Shown here: positions 1 to 9,457 of the stretch, one piece after another
How positions within the stretch are numbered: the first letter of the stretch is position 1
Layout: every line of letters begins with the position of its first letter
Assembly (NCBI RefSeq): GCF_017868775.1
Contig: NZ_CP053381.1
Coordinates: 3,596,001-3,660,000 of the forward strand
DNA length: 64,000 nt
Direction of reading: 5' to 3'
Origin: Billgrantia sulfidoxydans
GTDB lineage: Bacteria; Pseudomonadota; Gammaproteobacteria; Pseudomonadales; Halomonadaceae
Made by a program: the position numbers and the translations under genes
The notes under the pieces: model-generated
Told to the model about the DNA's origin: nothing
Database searches by the model: none
Seen by the model: the letters and a program-made list of their open reading frames with translations, nothing else

Positions 1-1068
1 CATCGTATCGCCGTCATTCCCGGCGACGGCATCGGCAACGAGGTGATGCCGGAAGGCCTGCGCGTGCTCGAAGCCGCCGCCAAGCGCTTCGACATCGACC
101 TGACCTTCGAGCACTTCGACTTCGCCTGCTGCGACTACTACGCCAAGCACGGCAAGATGATGCCCGACGACTGGTTCGAGCAGCTCAAGGACTTCGACGC
201 CATCTTCTACGGCGCGGTGGGCTGGCCCGACACGGTGCCCGACCACGTCTCGCTGTGGGGTTCGCTGCTGCAGTTCCGCCGCCAGTTCGACCAGTACATC
301 AACCTGCGCCCGTGCAAGCTGCTGCCGGGGATCAAGAGCCCGCTGGCCGACCGCAAGCCCGGCGACATCGACTTCTACGTGGTGCGCGAGAACACCGAGG
401 GCGAGTACTCCAGCGTCGGTGGCAAGATGTTCGAGGGCACCGAGCGCGAGGTGGTGATCCAGGAGACGGTGATGACCCGCCACGGCACCGACCGGGTGCT
501 CAAGTTCGCCTTCGAGCTGGCGGCCTCCCGTCCCAGGAAAAAGCTCACCTCGGCAACCAAGTCCAACGGTATCGCCATCACCATGCCGTGGTGGGACGAG
601 CGGGTCGTGGCCATGGCGGGCCACTATCCCGAGGTCAGCGTCGACAAGTTCCACATCGACATCCTCACTGCCAACTTCGTCATGCATCCCGACTGGTTCG
701 ACGTGGTGGTGGCCAGCAACCTGTTCGGCGACATCCTCTCCGACCTGGGCCCCGCGTGCACCGGCACCATCGGCGTGGCGCCCTCGGCCAACATCAACCC
801 CGAAGGCACCTTCCCCAGCCTGTTCGAGCCGGTCCACGGCAGCGCCCCGGACATCGCCGGCAAGGGCATCGCCAACCCCATCGGCCAGATCTGGTCCGGC
901 GCCATGATGCTCGAGCACCTGGGCCACAAGGAGGCCGCCGACGCCATCGTCACTGCCTTCGAAGCGGTACTGGCGGAGGCCGACCCGGCCGTGCTGACGC
1001 CGGACATCCGCGGCCAGGGCACTACCGAGACACTGGGCCGGGCCATCGTCGAGCGGGTAGCGGTGTAG
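1..1068 (+). CDS. ttuC: Tartrate dehydrogenase / D-malate dehydrogenase (decarboxylating), 5' end outside window
   Basis: NAD-dependent beta-decarboxylating dehydrogenase of the isocitrate/isopropylmalate dehydrogenase superfamily, cytosolic, acting on tartrate or D-malate. The reading frame is open from base 1 with the N-terminal motif IAVIPGDGIG, so only a few residues are missing. Seen further on are YINLRPCKLL (substrate-binding loop region), ENTEGEYSSVGG and the family signature NLFGDILSDLGP near residues 240-250, followed by GTIGVAPSANINPEG. About 355 residues are present, normal for TtuC/DmlA. These two activities cannot be told apart by motif. The next gene is 126 bp away and unrelated in function. 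Confidence 0.85.
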   Translation, partial: HRIAVIPGDGIGNEVMPEGLRVLEAAAKRFDIDLTFEHFDFACCDYYAKHGKMMPDDWFEQLKDFDAIFYGAVGWPDTVPDHVSLWGSLLQFRRQFDQYINLRPCKLLPGIKSPLADRKPGDIDFYVVRENTEGEYSSVGGKMFEGTEREVVIQETVMTRHGTDRVLKFAFELAASRPRKKLTSATKSNGIAITMPWWDERVVAMAGHYPEVSVDKFHIDILTANFVMHPDWFDVVVASNLFGDILSDLGPACTGTIGVAPSANINPEGTFPSLFEPVHGSAPDIAGKGIANPIGQIWSGAMMLEHLGHKEAADAIVTAFEAVLAEADPAVLTPDIRGQGTTETLGRAIVERVAV

Positions 1069-1081
1069 CACAGCCGATTTC

Positions 1082-1097
1082 GTTGACCTGTGTCAAC
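1082..1097. promoter_or_regulatory. FNR/ANR/DNR-like dyad upstream of the sulfide:quinone oxidoreductase gene
   Basis: A perfect inverted repeat GTTGAC-N4-GTCAAC lies about 100 bp before the SQR start. Its core TTGAC-N4-GTCAA has the spacing and near-consensus half-sites of FNR/ANR/DNR-family boxes (TTGAT-N4-ATCAA). A closely similar element, TTGAC-N4-GTCAG, lies at 30555-30568 before another redox gene. Regulation by such a protein is inference. Confidence 0.45.
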
Positions 1098-1194
1098 TTG
1101 CGGTAAGAATCAAGAAGCGAGCAATACCGAAAAGGGATAGGTTATAAGCATATAACAATAATAGCCGACCCATTCCGCAGGAGACTCGCCACCC

Positions 1195-2589
1195 ATGTCT
1201 GAACAGGATCACGAGCCCTCTCGCCTCAACCGCCGCCAGTTCCTGAAGTATGGCGCTGGCGCCGGTGCGGCCGGACTGCTCTATTCATCGGGTCTCCAGG
1301 CCCGTGCCTTGGCCACCAAGTCCCGCATCGTCATCCTCGGTGGCGGAGCCGGCGGCATGGCCATGGCCAACCGGCTGTCGCGCCGCCTCGATGGCGCCCG
1401 CATCAGCCTGGTCGAGCCGCGCGAGGTCCACCACTACCAGCCCGGCTGGACCCTGGTGGCCTCTGGCGTGTGGAACCCCGAAAAGACCATGCGACCAAAT
1501 TCCCGCTTCGTGCCGAACGGCATCAACTGGATTCGCCAGCTCGCCGCCGGCATCGATGCCGCCAACCGCAAGGTCGAGCTGGAGGATGGCTCGCAGCTCG
1601 ACTATGACTACTTGATCGTTGCCACCGGCCTGCAGCTCAACTATCAGCTGATCGACGGCATGTCTCCCGACCTGGTCGGCAGCCACGGCATCGGCAGCGT
1701 CTATGCCAGTATCGAGGGCGCCACCCGCACCCGGGACGCCATCGACGCCTGGATTGCCCAGGGCAGTGGCAAGGGTATCTTCACCGCGGCCCCCACCCCG
1801 GTGAAATGCGCCGGCGCCCCGCTCAAGATGACCTTCACCACACTCTCTCGCCTCGAGGCAAGCGGGCGACGCGAGGCCTTCCAGGTGGAGTACATGGCCC
1901 CGGGGGACGCACTCTTTACGCAGCCCTACATCAACGACTTCGTCAAACAGCGTTTCGATGATCAGGGCGTGACCCGCCGCCACCACTACCGGCTCTCAGC
2001 CATCGACCCGCAGGCTCGCAAGGCCGAGTTCACCTTCGTCGGACCCGACAGCGAGTTCACTTCGCACCACGAGCTGCGTGAAGCAGAATTCTCCCGCGAG
2101 GGCGAACGCAAGGTGGTGACCGGCTATGACTTCATCCATGTCGTGCCGCCAATGAGTGCGCCTGACTACCTCAAGAGCAGCGATCTGATCGCGCAGGACG
2201 GCCCCTTCCGCGGCGAGTGGCTGGACGTGGACATGCATACCCTGCAGCACAACCGTTACCCCGAAGTCTTCGGCATCGGCGACGTGATCGGCGCCCCCAT
2301 CAACAAGACCGCAGCCAGCGTCAAGGCACAGGCGCCGGTGGTCGAGGCCAATCTGATCGCGCAGTTGCAGGGTCAGACGCTTCCGCGCCGCCACAACGGC
2401 TATACCTCCTGTCCGATGATCACGGGAATCGGCAAGGCGATGCTGGTGGAGTTCGGCTATGACAACGACTTCGCCTTCCTGCCCTCCTTTCCTTTCATCG
2501 ATCCCCGCGACGAATCCTGGGTCACCTGGGTAATGAAGGATCGCATGCTGCAGCCCGCCTATTATGCGGTGCTGGAAGGCCGAGCCTGA
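1195..2589 (+). CDS. Sulfide:quinone oxidoreductase-like FAD flavoprotein with Tat signal
   Basis: Oxidises sulfide and passes electrons to the quinone pool, peripheral on the membrane. The N-terminus has a twin-arginine motif NRRQFLK (residues 12-18) and a hydrophobic stretch, suggesting folded export. A dinucleotide-binding motif ILGGGAGG follows at about residue 47. Two cysteines in family-typical settings, VKCAGAP (C205) and TSCPM (C406), match the redox pair of SQRs. The length of 464 residues suits the family. The ATG is preceded by GCAGGAG. A FNR-like dyad lies upstream and a small membrane protein gene follows 11 bp downstream, so the two are probably co-transcribed. A flavocytochrome-c-type sulfide dehydrogenase subunit is a less likely reading. 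Confidence 0.85.
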   Translation: MSEQDHEPSRLNRRQFLKYGAGAGAAGLLYSSGLQARALATKSRIVILGGGAGGMAMANRLSRRLDGARISLVEPREVHHYQPGWTLVASGVWNPEKTMRPNSRFVPNGINWIRQLAAGIDAANRKVELEDGSQLDYDYLIVATGLQLNYQLIDGMSPDLVGSHGIGSVYASIEGATRTRDAIDAWIAQGSGKGIFTAAPTPVKCAGAPLKMTFTTLSRLEASGRREAFQVEYMAPGDALFTQPYINDFVKQRFDDQGVTRRHHYRLSAIDPQARKAEFTFVGPDSEFTSHHELREAEFSREGERKVVTGYDFIHVVPPMSAPDYLKSSDLIAQDGPFRGEWLDVDMHTLQHNRYPEVFGIGDVIGAPINKTAASVKAQAPVVEANLIAQLQGQTLPRRHNGYTSCPMITGIGKAMLVEFGYDNDFAFLPSFPFIDPRDESWVTWVMKDRMLQPAYYAVLEGRA

Positions 2590-2600
2590 GGAGAACTCCC

Positions 2601-2948
2601 ATGACCATGACAGGCATCTTGACCATTTTGATGTATGCCCTGGCCCCTTTCCTGTGGCTGATAGTAACCAGCGTGGTGCTACTGCTGACCGTTCAGCTTC
2701 TGGCACACCTGCGTGGCTACAGAATTCTCGGCTATCGTTGTCTGGGTGCCAATCTAGCCGCAATTGCAGTAGGCCTCACCGGGCTATGGTGGATTCCGCT
2801 CTTCACCCATTCGCGGCTGGCTTATGTCGCCAGCGTGTTCGATTGGATCGCTCTGATCGGGGCTTTGTTCGCAACGGCGATACTGGCGTGGCTCGTCTTG
2901 CATCCGCTGAGCTTTCTACTGCGTGGAAAGTCGGCAAGTTCCGCCTGA
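2601..2948 (+). CDS. Small membrane protein downstream of SQR
   Basis: Not recognised by name. The 115-residue product has three or four hydrophobic segments (about residues 5-32, 46-68, 75-105) and no cysteine pair beyond C48, so it looks like an integral membrane protein. AGGAG sits 7 bases before the ATG and the gene starts 11 bp after the SQR stop, which implies a two-gene operon. It could anchor the SQR or help quinone access, but that is inferred only from position. Confidence 0.6.
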   Translation: MTMTGILTILMYALAPFLWLIVTSVVLLLTVQLLAHLRGYRILGYRCLGANLAAIAVGLTGLWWIPLFTHSRLAYVASVFDWIALIGALFATAILAWLVLHPLSFLLRGKSASSA

Positions 2949-3192
2949 CGCGAACCCTTGATTAAGGGGAGCCCTGGTAGGCGATACCAATCTACCTTGC
3001 CTGGGCGCCTCGCGTATTCGACCTGATCCGTGTTAACCCGATGCCGCAAAGAATGAAACAGGCATTCTCCTGCGTAACGCTCTGCTTTGTTTTCGTTTCC
3101 ATTCGGTAAGCAGCCACTTTTAAAGCAAATTCTTCGTCTAGCCTGATCAGTGCCAGCCCACTAGGGCAAAGCGCAATGAAAGGAGGAACGGC

Positions 3193-4011
3193 ATGAAAAG
3201 GACAGCAATTGCCATTGCGGTGGGTGCACTGAGCACCGGTTTGAGCCACGGCCTGCTCGCCCAGGAGACTCAGGACGAGGAGACTCAGCCGCTTAACGAA
3301 CAGCAGCAGATGAGCGAAGAGAGCGCTCAGGATCAGGGCGCTCAGGCCCAGTCAGGCAGCGAAGCCGCTGAGATTCAGGTCGAGGAAGAACCCGCCGACG
3401 TGAACGTCGATCAGGAACCGGCCGAAGTGCAGGTCGAGCAAGAGCCGCCCGACGTCCAGGTCGAGCAGAACCCCCCCGAGGTCACCATCGAGCAGCAGGA
3501 CCCCAACGTCGATGTGGAGCAGGCCGAGCCTAACGTTACGGTCGAGAAGAAGGGCGAGGCCGACGTCGAGGTGGAGCATGCCGAAGAGGCCGAGGCCGAG
3601 ATTCGCAATCCGGACGAGCAGCAGGACCAGCAGCAGGAGTCCGAACAGGCCTCGCAGAACCAGGCTGACCAGGACCAGGCCGCACAGGGCGATGACCTGA
3701 TGAGCATGGAGGTCAGCGAGGTCGAAGGACAGGCCGTCTACAGCAAACAGGATGACGAGAAGATCGGTGACGTCGAGCGCGTGGTTCGCGACACCGAGAG
3801 CAACGACACTTACGTCGTCATCTCCGAGGGCGGCTTCCTCGGCTTCGGCGAGGACGAGATGGGCTATCCCATCGACGAACTCGAGATTCGCAGCGAAGGC
3901 GAACTGGTCGTGGAGTCCGGTGACAGCGGGCAATCCGGCGATTACGGTAGCGACCAGTACGAAGAACTCGACGACAACCAGACCCTGCGGGAGGCCATGC
4001 AGAGCAACTGA
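3193..4011 (+). CDS. Acidic exported repeat protein with C-terminal PRC-barrel domain
   Basis: A Sec-type signal peptide covers residues 1-24 (cleavage after LLAQ), so the mature protein is periplasmic or envelope-associated. It is extremely rich in Glu, Asp and Gln. Residues 61-127 hold about seven to eight 9-residue repeats with consensus V-x-V-E-Q-x-P-x-(E/D/N). A Gln-rich linker (140-166) follows, then a PRC-barrel-like domain at about 170-245 containing GQAVYSKQDDEKIGDVERVV and YVVISEGGFLGFGED. The ATG has AAAGGAGG upstream. Acidic, low-hydrophobicity composition fits a halophile envelope. The function is unknown. A strong terminator follows. Confidence 0.75.
   Translation: MKRTAIAIAVGALSTGLSHGLLAQETQDEETQPLNEQQQMSEESAQDQGAQAQSGSEAAEIQVEEEPADVNVDQEPAEVQVEQEPPDVQVEQNPPEVTIEQQDPNVDVEQAEPNVTVEKKGEADVEVEHAEEAEAEIRNPDEQQDQQQESEQASQNQADQDQAAQGDDLMSMEVSEVEGQAVYSKQDDEKIGDVERVVRDTESNDTYVVISEGGFLGFGEDEMGYPIDELEIRSEGELVVESGDSGQSGDYGSDQYEELDDNQTLREAMQSN
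3373..3570 (+). repeat. 27-bp coding repeats (9-residue units) in the PRC-barrel protein
   Basis: Codons 61-127 encode successive units starting at I61, V70, V79, V88, V97, V106, V115 and V125. The alternating V-x-V pattern followed by E-Q and Pro suggests short extended strands joined by Pro turns. DNA identity between units is partial (gtcgagca-type blocks recur), so the array is old or selected at protein level. Confidence 0.75.
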
Positions 4012-4057
4012 GCATGGACCGTCAGGTCTGGCGCATGGCCCTGGCGGCCATGCCAGC

Positions 4058-4090
4058 AAGGCGCGGCATTTGCCGCGCCTTCTTTCGTCT
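4058..4090 (+). terminator. Intrinsic terminator after the PRC-barrel gene
   Basis: An 11-bp perfect stem, AAGGCGCGGCA with TGCCGCGCCTT, is followed by CTTTCGTCT. It sits between the convergent PRC-barrel and wrbA genes. Confidence 0.7.
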
Positions 4091-4101
4091 TCGCAGTCGC
4101 T

Positions 4102-4698
4102 TCAGGAGGCGAGCCTGACCGCGACGTCGGCCACGCTCCTGCCCTGCATCCGGGCCAGTTCCAGTTCGTGCTCGGTCGGTTGGCGCGAGCCGTCGGCCCC
4201 GGCCAGGGTCGATGCCCCGTAGGGCGAGCCGCCCTGCACGCTGGAGATGTCGAACTGCGACTCGAGGCCATAGCCGATCGGCACGATCAGCATGCCGTGG
4301 TGCGCCAGCGTGGTCCAGGAGGTCACGATGGTGGTCTCGTTGCCACCGCCAGTGCCGGTCGAGGTGAACACACTGCCCACCTTGCCGCGCAGCGCCCCCT
4401 TGGCCCACAGGCTGCCGGTCTGGTCGAGGAAGGTGCGCATCTGCCCGGTCATGTTGCCGAAGCGGGTCGGCGTGCCGAAGATCACCGCATCGTAATCGGC
4501 CAGCTCCTGGGGCTTGGCCTCGGGAGTATCGAACGTCTTTCCGCCGGCCTTGGCAAAGGCCTCGGAATCCATGGTCTCGGGTACGCGCTTCACCCAGACT
4601 TCGGCACCTTCCACCTGGCGCACGCCTTCCGCCACTGCCTTGGCGAGGGTATCGATATGGCCATGCATGGAGTGATAGAGCACGAGTACCTTGGTCAT
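4102..4698 (-). CDS. wrbA: NAD(P)H:quinone oxidoreductase WrbA (flavodoxin-like)
   Basis: FMN-dependent two-electron quinone reductase, cytosolic, tetrameric in the family, tied to oxidative-stress protection. The start at 4698 gives [14 protein letters not shown], the flavodoxin-fold FMN phosphate loop. Also seen are [14 protein letters not shown] (FMN contact) and [11 protein letters not shown] with [14 protein letters not shown], all WrbA hallmarks. The product is 198 residues, the usual length. An AGGAGG Shine-Dalgarno sits about 6 bases upstream of this ATG, which decides the start over longer in-frame options. The gene is monocistronic between a convergent neighbour and the methyltransferase gene 115 bp upstream. 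Confidence 0.95.
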   Translation of the reverse strand: MTKVLVLYHSMHGHIDTLAKAVAEGVRQVEGAEVWVKRVPETMDSEAFAKAGGKTFDTPEAKPQELADYDAVIFGTPTRFGNMTGQMRTFLDQTGSLWAKGALRGKVGSVFTSTGTGGGNETTIVTSWTTLAHHGMLIVPIGYGLESQFDISSVQGGSPYGASTLAGADGSRQPTEHELELARMQGRSVADVAVRLAS

Positions 4699-4813
4699 CT
4701 TACGCCTCCTTTCCTGGTTGCCGTCCAAACGCCGGCTCCGCCGGCGGGTACCTGACAGCATAGAAAGGAACGCAATGAAGAAAAGCGAAGCATTTCGTCC
4801 AGGCGTTTCGAAT

Positions 4814-5695
4814 TTATCGTCGCGCCAGCCGCCAGCCGCCCTGGAGCACCCGTACCCTGCCGGCGGCCAGGTTGTCGCGCAGGTTGCATCCCATGCGCCC
4901 GAATTCCGCACCGAACAGCAGCGTCGGCCCCGGGAGCCCGGCCGCGTCAAGGCCACCATCCCGTCGACCGGGTGCCTGCCGCCAGGCCAGGGCCGCCTCG
5001 GTGACGTCCGCCACCGCGAAGGGCTCGAAGCCGGCCAGCACCATGGCACGCTCGAGCCGCTCCCGACTGCGCAAATGGCTGGTGGCCTCGGTACGCGCCC
5101 AGGGCACCGGCAGCGCTAGCGACTCGGGGTTGTCGCCGGCCACCAGTTCGTGCAGCAGCACGCGGCCGCCGGGTACCAGCAGGCGCCGCCACTCGGCCAG
5201 CACCCGCGGCAGGTGCGGCATGTTCATCAGCGCATGCTGGCACCACACCAGGTCGAGGCCGCCCGCCGCCAGCGGCACGTGGGCGGCGTCGGCGCAGGAG
5301 AAGCGGCATCGCTCGGCCAGACCGGTGGCCGCGCTGAGCCAGCGCGCCACCTCGACGAAGGCCACCGTGATATCGACCCCGACCACGTCGCAGCCGTACT
5401 CCGCGGCCAGCAGCCGGCTGGCGCCGCCGGTGCCACAGCCGACGTCGAGCACGCGCTCGCCGCCGCGCAACTCACCCAGTGCCGCCAGGGCCCGGCTGGC
5501 GCTGCGACCGCCGAGGTGCAACTGATCGATGCCGGCCACGTCGTCGAGACTCAAGCGCTCCGGGTCGCACCCCGCCGCCCGGAACGCCTCGCGCAGGTGC
5601 GCCAGCAGGGGCTGTCCCGCCACGTCGCCGGCAGCGTAATGCTCATTGAGCTGGCGACCATGAGCGAAGGTGTCGTCACCGAGGGCGGTTGGCAT
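4814..5695 (-). CDS. Class I SAM-dependent methyltransferase
   Basis: A Rossmann-fold methyltransferase of about 293 residues with unknown acceptor. Motif I is [13 protein letters not shown] (about residues 84-96), the acidic SAM-ribose residue lies in VVGVDI, and motif II/III are seen as [26 protein letters not shown] and [13 protein letters not shown]. The N-terminal helical part with [12 protein letters not shown] resembles small-molecule methyltransferases near the UbiE and sarcosine/dimethylglycine groups. I cannot assign a substrate. The gene is divergent from the AstE-family gene at 5898. Confidence 0.8.
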   Translation of the reverse strand: MPTALGDDTFAHGRQLNEHYAAGDVAGQPLLAHLREAFRAAGCDPERLSLDDVAGIDQLHLGGRSASRALAALGELRGGERVLDVGCGTGGASRLLAAEYGCDVVGVDITVAFVEVARWLSAATGLAERCRFSCADAAHVPLAAGGLDLVWCQHALMNMPHLPRVLAEWRRLLVPGGRVLLHELVAGDNPESLALPVPWARTEATSHLRSRERLERAMVLAGFEPFAVADVTEAALAWRQAPGRRDGGLDAAGLPGPTLLFGAEFGRMGCNLRDNLAAGRVRVLQGGWRLARR

Positions 5696-5897
5696 GACGG
5701 GCTCCTCGTCGGGCGGAATGGAAGGGTCAGCTTAGTCCCCGCCTGGCCCCGCCCCTATTGGCCAAAGGTCGGCACGCCCAGTTTCAATATCGCACCCGGG
5801 CTTTCACCAGCCCGACGCACGATCTTGCGATATGGACCCGCGCACCGGATGGTGGCCAAGGTCTCACCATCCTACTCACAACCGACCCGGACATCCC

Positions 5898-6884
5898 ATG
5901 CTGTCGGAATGGATCGAGCTAAGCCTGGAAGACGCCAGCCCCAGCCAGCCCAGCGGGCCCCTTCCCGGCGGTACCTATACCCTGCACGCGGCCGGCGTTC
6001 TCGAGCTGACGCCCGCCGCCTGCCGCGATGATGCGCCGGCCTGCGTGCTCTCGGCCGGCATCCACGGCAACGAAACCGCGCCCATCGAGTTGCTGGGGGC
6101 GTGCCTCGCCCGCCTCGAAGCGGGCCTGCTGAGGCTGGGCGCACCGGTGCTTGTGATCCTGGGCAACCTCGAGGCGATTCGGCGCGGCACGCGCTACGTG
6201 CACACCAATCTCAATCGCCTGTTCCGTCGCGACCTCGGCGAAACCGGCATGGAGCCGGACCGTGCCCGCCTGCTGATGCGTGCGGTCGACGACTTCTTCG
6301 CCCGCTATCCCGGCCGCGAGCGCCTGCATTACGACCTGCACACGGCGATTCGCGACAGCCGCTACCCGCGCTTCGTGGTCGAGCCCTACGCCGAGACCGC
6401 GACACGTCATGAACAGTGGCGTTGGCTGGCGGCGGCGAACATCCAGGCGGTGCTGCACCAGCATCGGCACAGCTGGACGTTTTCGCACTACTCAAAGCAT
6501 TATCACCGCGCGCAGGCCTTCACTCTGGAGCTGGGACGCGCGCTGCCCTTCGGCGAGAACGACCTTGCCCCGCTGATGCCGATGGCCCGGCTTATCGAAG
6601 CCTTACTGGCAGGGCGCGAACCGCGGGGAGCCGATCCCGAGCGCATGGTGTTCTTCCGCGTGGCCCACGAACTGATGCGCCATTCCAGCGACTTCCGCCT
6701 GTGCTTCGCCGACGACACGCCGAACTTCACTGAGTTCCAGCCCGGCGCGCGGCTCGCCGAGGACGCCGAGGCCGGCCCCTTCGTCGTCGCCGATGCGCCG
6801 CTCAGCGTGGTGTTTCCCAATGCCGAGGTCGAGCTGGGTGCGCGTGCTGCGCTGCTGGCCCGGCCGACACCACCACCCGACTGA
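5898..6884 (+). CDS. Succinylglutamate desuccinylase/aspartoacylase-family protein (AstE/AotO-like)
   Basis: A zinc carboxypeptidase-fold deacylase family member. The zinc ligands are visible as GIHGNET (HxxE, about residues 54-60) and DLHTA (about 150), and the catalytic Glu region as TLELGRALPFGEND. Length is 328 residues, as in AstE. It is not in an ast operon. It directly precedes an arginine/ornithine-type ABC importer, the arrangement known for aotO in pseudomonad aot operons, so a role near arginine/ornithine uptake is likely. I chose the ATG at 5898 because the family begins there; an upstream in-frame ATG at 5832 would add an unsupported extension. Confidence 0.8.
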   Translation: MLSEWIELSLEDASPSQPSGPLPGGTYTLHAAGVLELTPAACRDDAPACVLSAGIHGNETAPIELLGACLARLEAGLLRLGAPVLVILGNLEAIRRGTRYVHTNLNRLFRRDLGETGMEPDRARLLMRAVDDFFARYPGRERLHYDLHTAIRDSRYPRFVVEPYAETATRHEQWRWLAAANIQAVLHQHRHSWTFSHYSKHYHRAQAFTLELGRALPFGENDLAPLMPMARLIEALLAGREPRGADPERMVFFRVAHELMRHSSDFRLCFADDTPNFTEFQPGARLAEDAEAGPFVVADAPLSVVFPNAEVELGARAALLARPTPPPD

Positions 6885-6959
6885 CACCAGAAAACACCTG
6901 CAAGAACCGGCAAATCCAGCGTTTCTTCTCGCCTCAGAACAATAATCAGGAGCCTTTTA

Positions 6960-7043
6960 ATGATCCTTGACCGCCAGAATATCGACTATCGTCCCATGGG
7001 ATTGGCCTGGCTTCCCTCTGCCGAAAGCCCTCAGGCCTGTTAG
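6960..7043 (+). CDS. Candidate 27-residue leader ORF before the ABC importer
   Basis: An ATG preceded by CAGGAGCC (8-base spacing) opens a 27-codon frame beginning MILDRQNIDYRPMG and ending at TAG 75 bp before the ATPase gene. The AT-rich stretch just upstream (AACAATAAT) could be part of a promoter. It has no run of Arg or His codons that would make an obvious attenuator. It may be translated or may be chance. Confidence 0.25.
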   Translation: MILDRQNIDYRPMGLAWLPSAESPQAC

Positions 7044-7118
7044 AATCGCCCCTTTTTCGCGCCTGCCCGCTTAACCGGCCGTCGCCCCGGCGACTCGTCC
7101 CGATCTGGAGCCCGTCCC

Positions 7119-7889
7119 ATGGCCGATACCCCGATTCCCCTCGAAGTGCGCAACATCAAGAAGCGCTTCGGCGATACCGAAGTCCTCAAGGGCCTCTCCC
7201 TGCAGGCCCGCAAGGGCGATGTCATCACCCTGATCGGAGCCTCCGGCTCCGGCAAGAGTACCTTCCTGCGCTGCATGAACCTGCTGGAGCAGCCCGACGA
7301 GGGCGACCTGATCGTGCACGGCGAGGAGATCCGCTTCAAGCAGACCCGGCACGGTCGCGAACCGGCCGACTGGAAGCAGGTCGTGCGCATGCGCGCCAAG
7401 CTGTCGATGGTGTTCCAGAGCTTCAACCTGTGGGCACACATGACGCTGCTCGAGAACGTCATCGAGGCGCCCATCCACGTGCTCGGCGTGCCGCGCAAGG
7501 AGGCCATCGAGAAGGCCCGCGCCCTGCTCGAGCGGGTCGGCCTGACCGCCCGCGCCGACGCCTATCCGGCACAGATGTCGGGCGGCCAGCAGCAGCGTGG
7601 GGCGATCGCCCGGGCGCTGGCCATGGACCCCGAGGTGATGCTGTTCGACGAGCCCACCTCGGCGCTCGACCCGGAGCTGGTCGGCGACGTGCTCAAGGTC
7701 ATGCGCGACCTGGCCGAGGAGGGTCGCACCATGGTCGTGGTCACCCACGAGATGGGCTTCGCCCGCGACGTGTCGAGCCAGGTGATCTACCTGCACCAGG
7801 GACTGGTCGAGGAGGCGGGGCCGCCCCAGGAGGTACTGGTCAACCCCACCTCGCCGCGGCTCCAGCAGTTCCTGGCACCGAAGTACTGA
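7119..7889 (+). CDS. aotP: Polar amino-acid ABC transporter ATPase (HisP/AotP-like)
   Basis: ATP-hydrolysing subunit of a basic amino-acid importer, on the cytosolic face of the membrane. Walker A is GASGSGKST (about residue 43), the Q-loop is in VFQSFNLW, the signature is [14 protein letters not shown], Walker B is [13 protein letters not shown] and the switch His is in VVTHEMGFA. Its 256 residues match HisP/ArtP/AotP. The insertion between Walker A and the Q-loop is typical of HisP. It leads an operon with two permeases and two binding proteins. Arginine/ornithine specificity is inferred from the AstE-like neighbour; histidine or lysine remains possible. Confidence 0.9.
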   Translation: MADTPIPLEVRNIKKRFGDTEVLKGLSLQARKGDVITLIGASGSGKSTFLRCMNLLEQPDEGDLIVHGEEIRFKQTRHGREPADWKQVVRMRAKLSMVFQSFNLWAHMTLLENVIEAPIHVLGVPRKEAIEKARALLERVGLTARADAYPAQMSGGQQQRGAIARALAMDPEVMLFDEPTSALDPELVGDVLKVMRDLAEEGRTMVVVTHEMGFARDVSSQVIYLHQGLVEEAGPPQEVLVNPTSPRLQQFLAPKY

Positions 7890-7899
7890 GGGGACATCC

Positions 7900-8601
7900 A
7901 TGCTCGATCTACACGGCTACGGCCCTCGCCTGCTCGAAGGCGCCGGTGTCACGCTGCAACTGGCGGTGCTGTCGCTGGCGTTGGCGGTCCTGCTCGGCCT
8001 GCTGACCGCCAGCGCCAAGATGTCGCGCAGTTGGCTGCTCCATCGCACGGCCACGCTCTATACCACACTGATTCGCGGCGTCCCCGATCTGGTGCTGATG
8101 ATGCTGCTGTTCTTCGGCGGCCAGATGGGGCTCAACCTGCTCACCGACAAGCTTTATGACCAGTTCGGCGTGGACTGGTACATCGATCTCAACGCCTTCG
8201 TCGCCGGCGTCATCACCATCGGCTTCATCTTCGGCGCCTACATGGGCGAGACCTTCCGCGGCGCCTTCATGGCGGTGGACCACGGCCAGATCGAGGCGGC
8301 CAAGGCCTACGGCATGGGTTCGTGGCTGGTGTTCCGCCGCATCCGCTTCCCGCTGATGATGCGCCACGCGCTGCCGGGGCTCTCCAACAACTGGATGGTA
8401 CTGCTCAAGACCACGGCGCTGGTCTCGGTGATCGGCCTCACCGACATGGTCCGCGTCGCCGCCGAAGCCTCCCGCGCCACCCACGAGCCGTTCACCTTCC
8501 TGATCCCCGTGGCGGTCATCTACCTGTTGATCGCTAGCGTATCGGAGTGGATCTTCGCCCGCCTGCAGAAGCGCTACGATATCGGCTTCGGAGAGCACTG
8601 A
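7900..8601 (+). CDS. aotQ: Amino-acid ABC transporter permease (HisQ/AotQ-like)
   Basis: Inner-membrane permease subunit of 233 residues with about five transmembrane segments. The N-terminal part GVTLQLAVLSLALAVLLG and the EAA loop EAAKAYGMGSWLVFRRIRFP (about residues 130-149), which docks to the ATPase, are both seen. It follows the ATPase gene by 10 bp and is 1 bp from the next permease gene, so the three are translated from one message. It pairs with the protein at 8603 as a heterodimer. Confidence 0.9.
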   Translation: MLDLHGYGPRLLEGAGVTLQLAVLSLALAVLLGLLTASAKMSRSWLLHRTATLYTTLIRGVPDLVLMMLLFFGGQMGLNLLTDKLYDQFGVDWYIDLNAFVAGVITIGFIFGAYMGETFRGAFMAVDHGQIEAAKAYGMGSWLVFRRIRFPLMMRHALPGLSNNWMVLLKTTALVSVIGLTDMVRVAAEASRATHEPFTFLIPVAVIYLLIASVSEWIFARLQKRYDIGFGEH

Positions 8602-8602
8602 C

Positions 8603-9337
8603 ATGGAACCACTGAACCAATGGCTCGCCGCCGTGCTGGAAGGCAACGTCATCTTCACCCCGCAGACGCTGGGCTATTACTGGGGGGGGCTGGTCACCAC
8701 CAGCCAGCTGGTCTTCCTGTCGCTGCTGGTCGGCCTGGTGCTGGCCGTGCCGCTGGCCATCCTGCGCGGCTCGAAGCACCGCTGGATCAAGCTGCCGGTC
8801 TACTTCTACACCTACGTGTTTCGCGGCACGCCGCTGCTCGTGCAGCTCTATATCATCTATTACGGCGTGGTCTTCGTGGAGGGCATTCAGGACACTATGT
8901 TCTGGCCCATCCTCAAGGAGGCCTTCTATCCGGCGCTGATCGCCTTCACGCTCAATACCGCCGCCTACACCACCGAGATCTTCCACGGCGCGATCAAGGC
9001 CACCTCGCGCGGCGAAATCGAGGCGGCGCGGGCTTACGGCATGTCGCAGGGGCTGACGATGCGCCGCATCATCCTGCCCAGCGCCTTCCGCCGCGCCCTG
9101 CCGGCCTACGGCAACGAGGTGATCTTCATGCTGCACGCCAGCGCCATCGCCAGCGTGGTCACGCTGATGGACATCACCGGCGCGGCCCGCTTCGTCTACG
9201 CACGCTACTACGCACCCTTCGAAGCGTTCATCTTCGCCGCGCTGATCTACCTCTGCCTGACCTTCGCCATCCTCTATCTCTTCCGCTACCTGGAGAAGCG
9301 GCTGCTGGCACACCTCAAGCCGTTGAGCGGGAACTGA
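8603..9337 (+). CDS. aotM: Amino-acid ABC transporter permease (HisM/AotM-like)
   Basis: Second inner-membrane permease subunit, 244 residues. It shows the HisM-type pattern PLAILRGSK, YTYVFRGTPLLVQLYIIYYG and an EAA loop EIEAARAYGMSQGLTMRRI (about residues 135-153). It begins one base after the HisQ-like stop, so translational coupling is likely. Length and topology (about five segments) are normal. Confidence 0.9.
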   Translation: MEPLNQWLAAVLEGNVIFTPQTLGYYWGGLVTTSQLVFLSLLVGLVLAVPLAILRGSKHRWIKLPVYFYTYVFRGTPLLVQLYIIYYGVVFVEGIQDTMFWPILKEAFYPALIAFTLNTAAYTTEIFHGAIKATSRGEIEAARAYGMSQGLTMRRIILPSAFRRALPAYGNEVIFMLHASAIASVVTLMDITGAARFVYARYYAPFEAFIFAALIYLCLTFAILYLFRYLEKRLLAHLKPLSGN

Positions 9338-9457
9338 TCAACGTCAAACAGGCGTTGGAAATACCGCGTGCGGGGACTTTCGGCCCCGGCGTGGCTGCGC
9401 TAAATTCAGGCGCGACGTCACCTTAACGGTGCACGAACGAAAACAAGGAACTGAACG

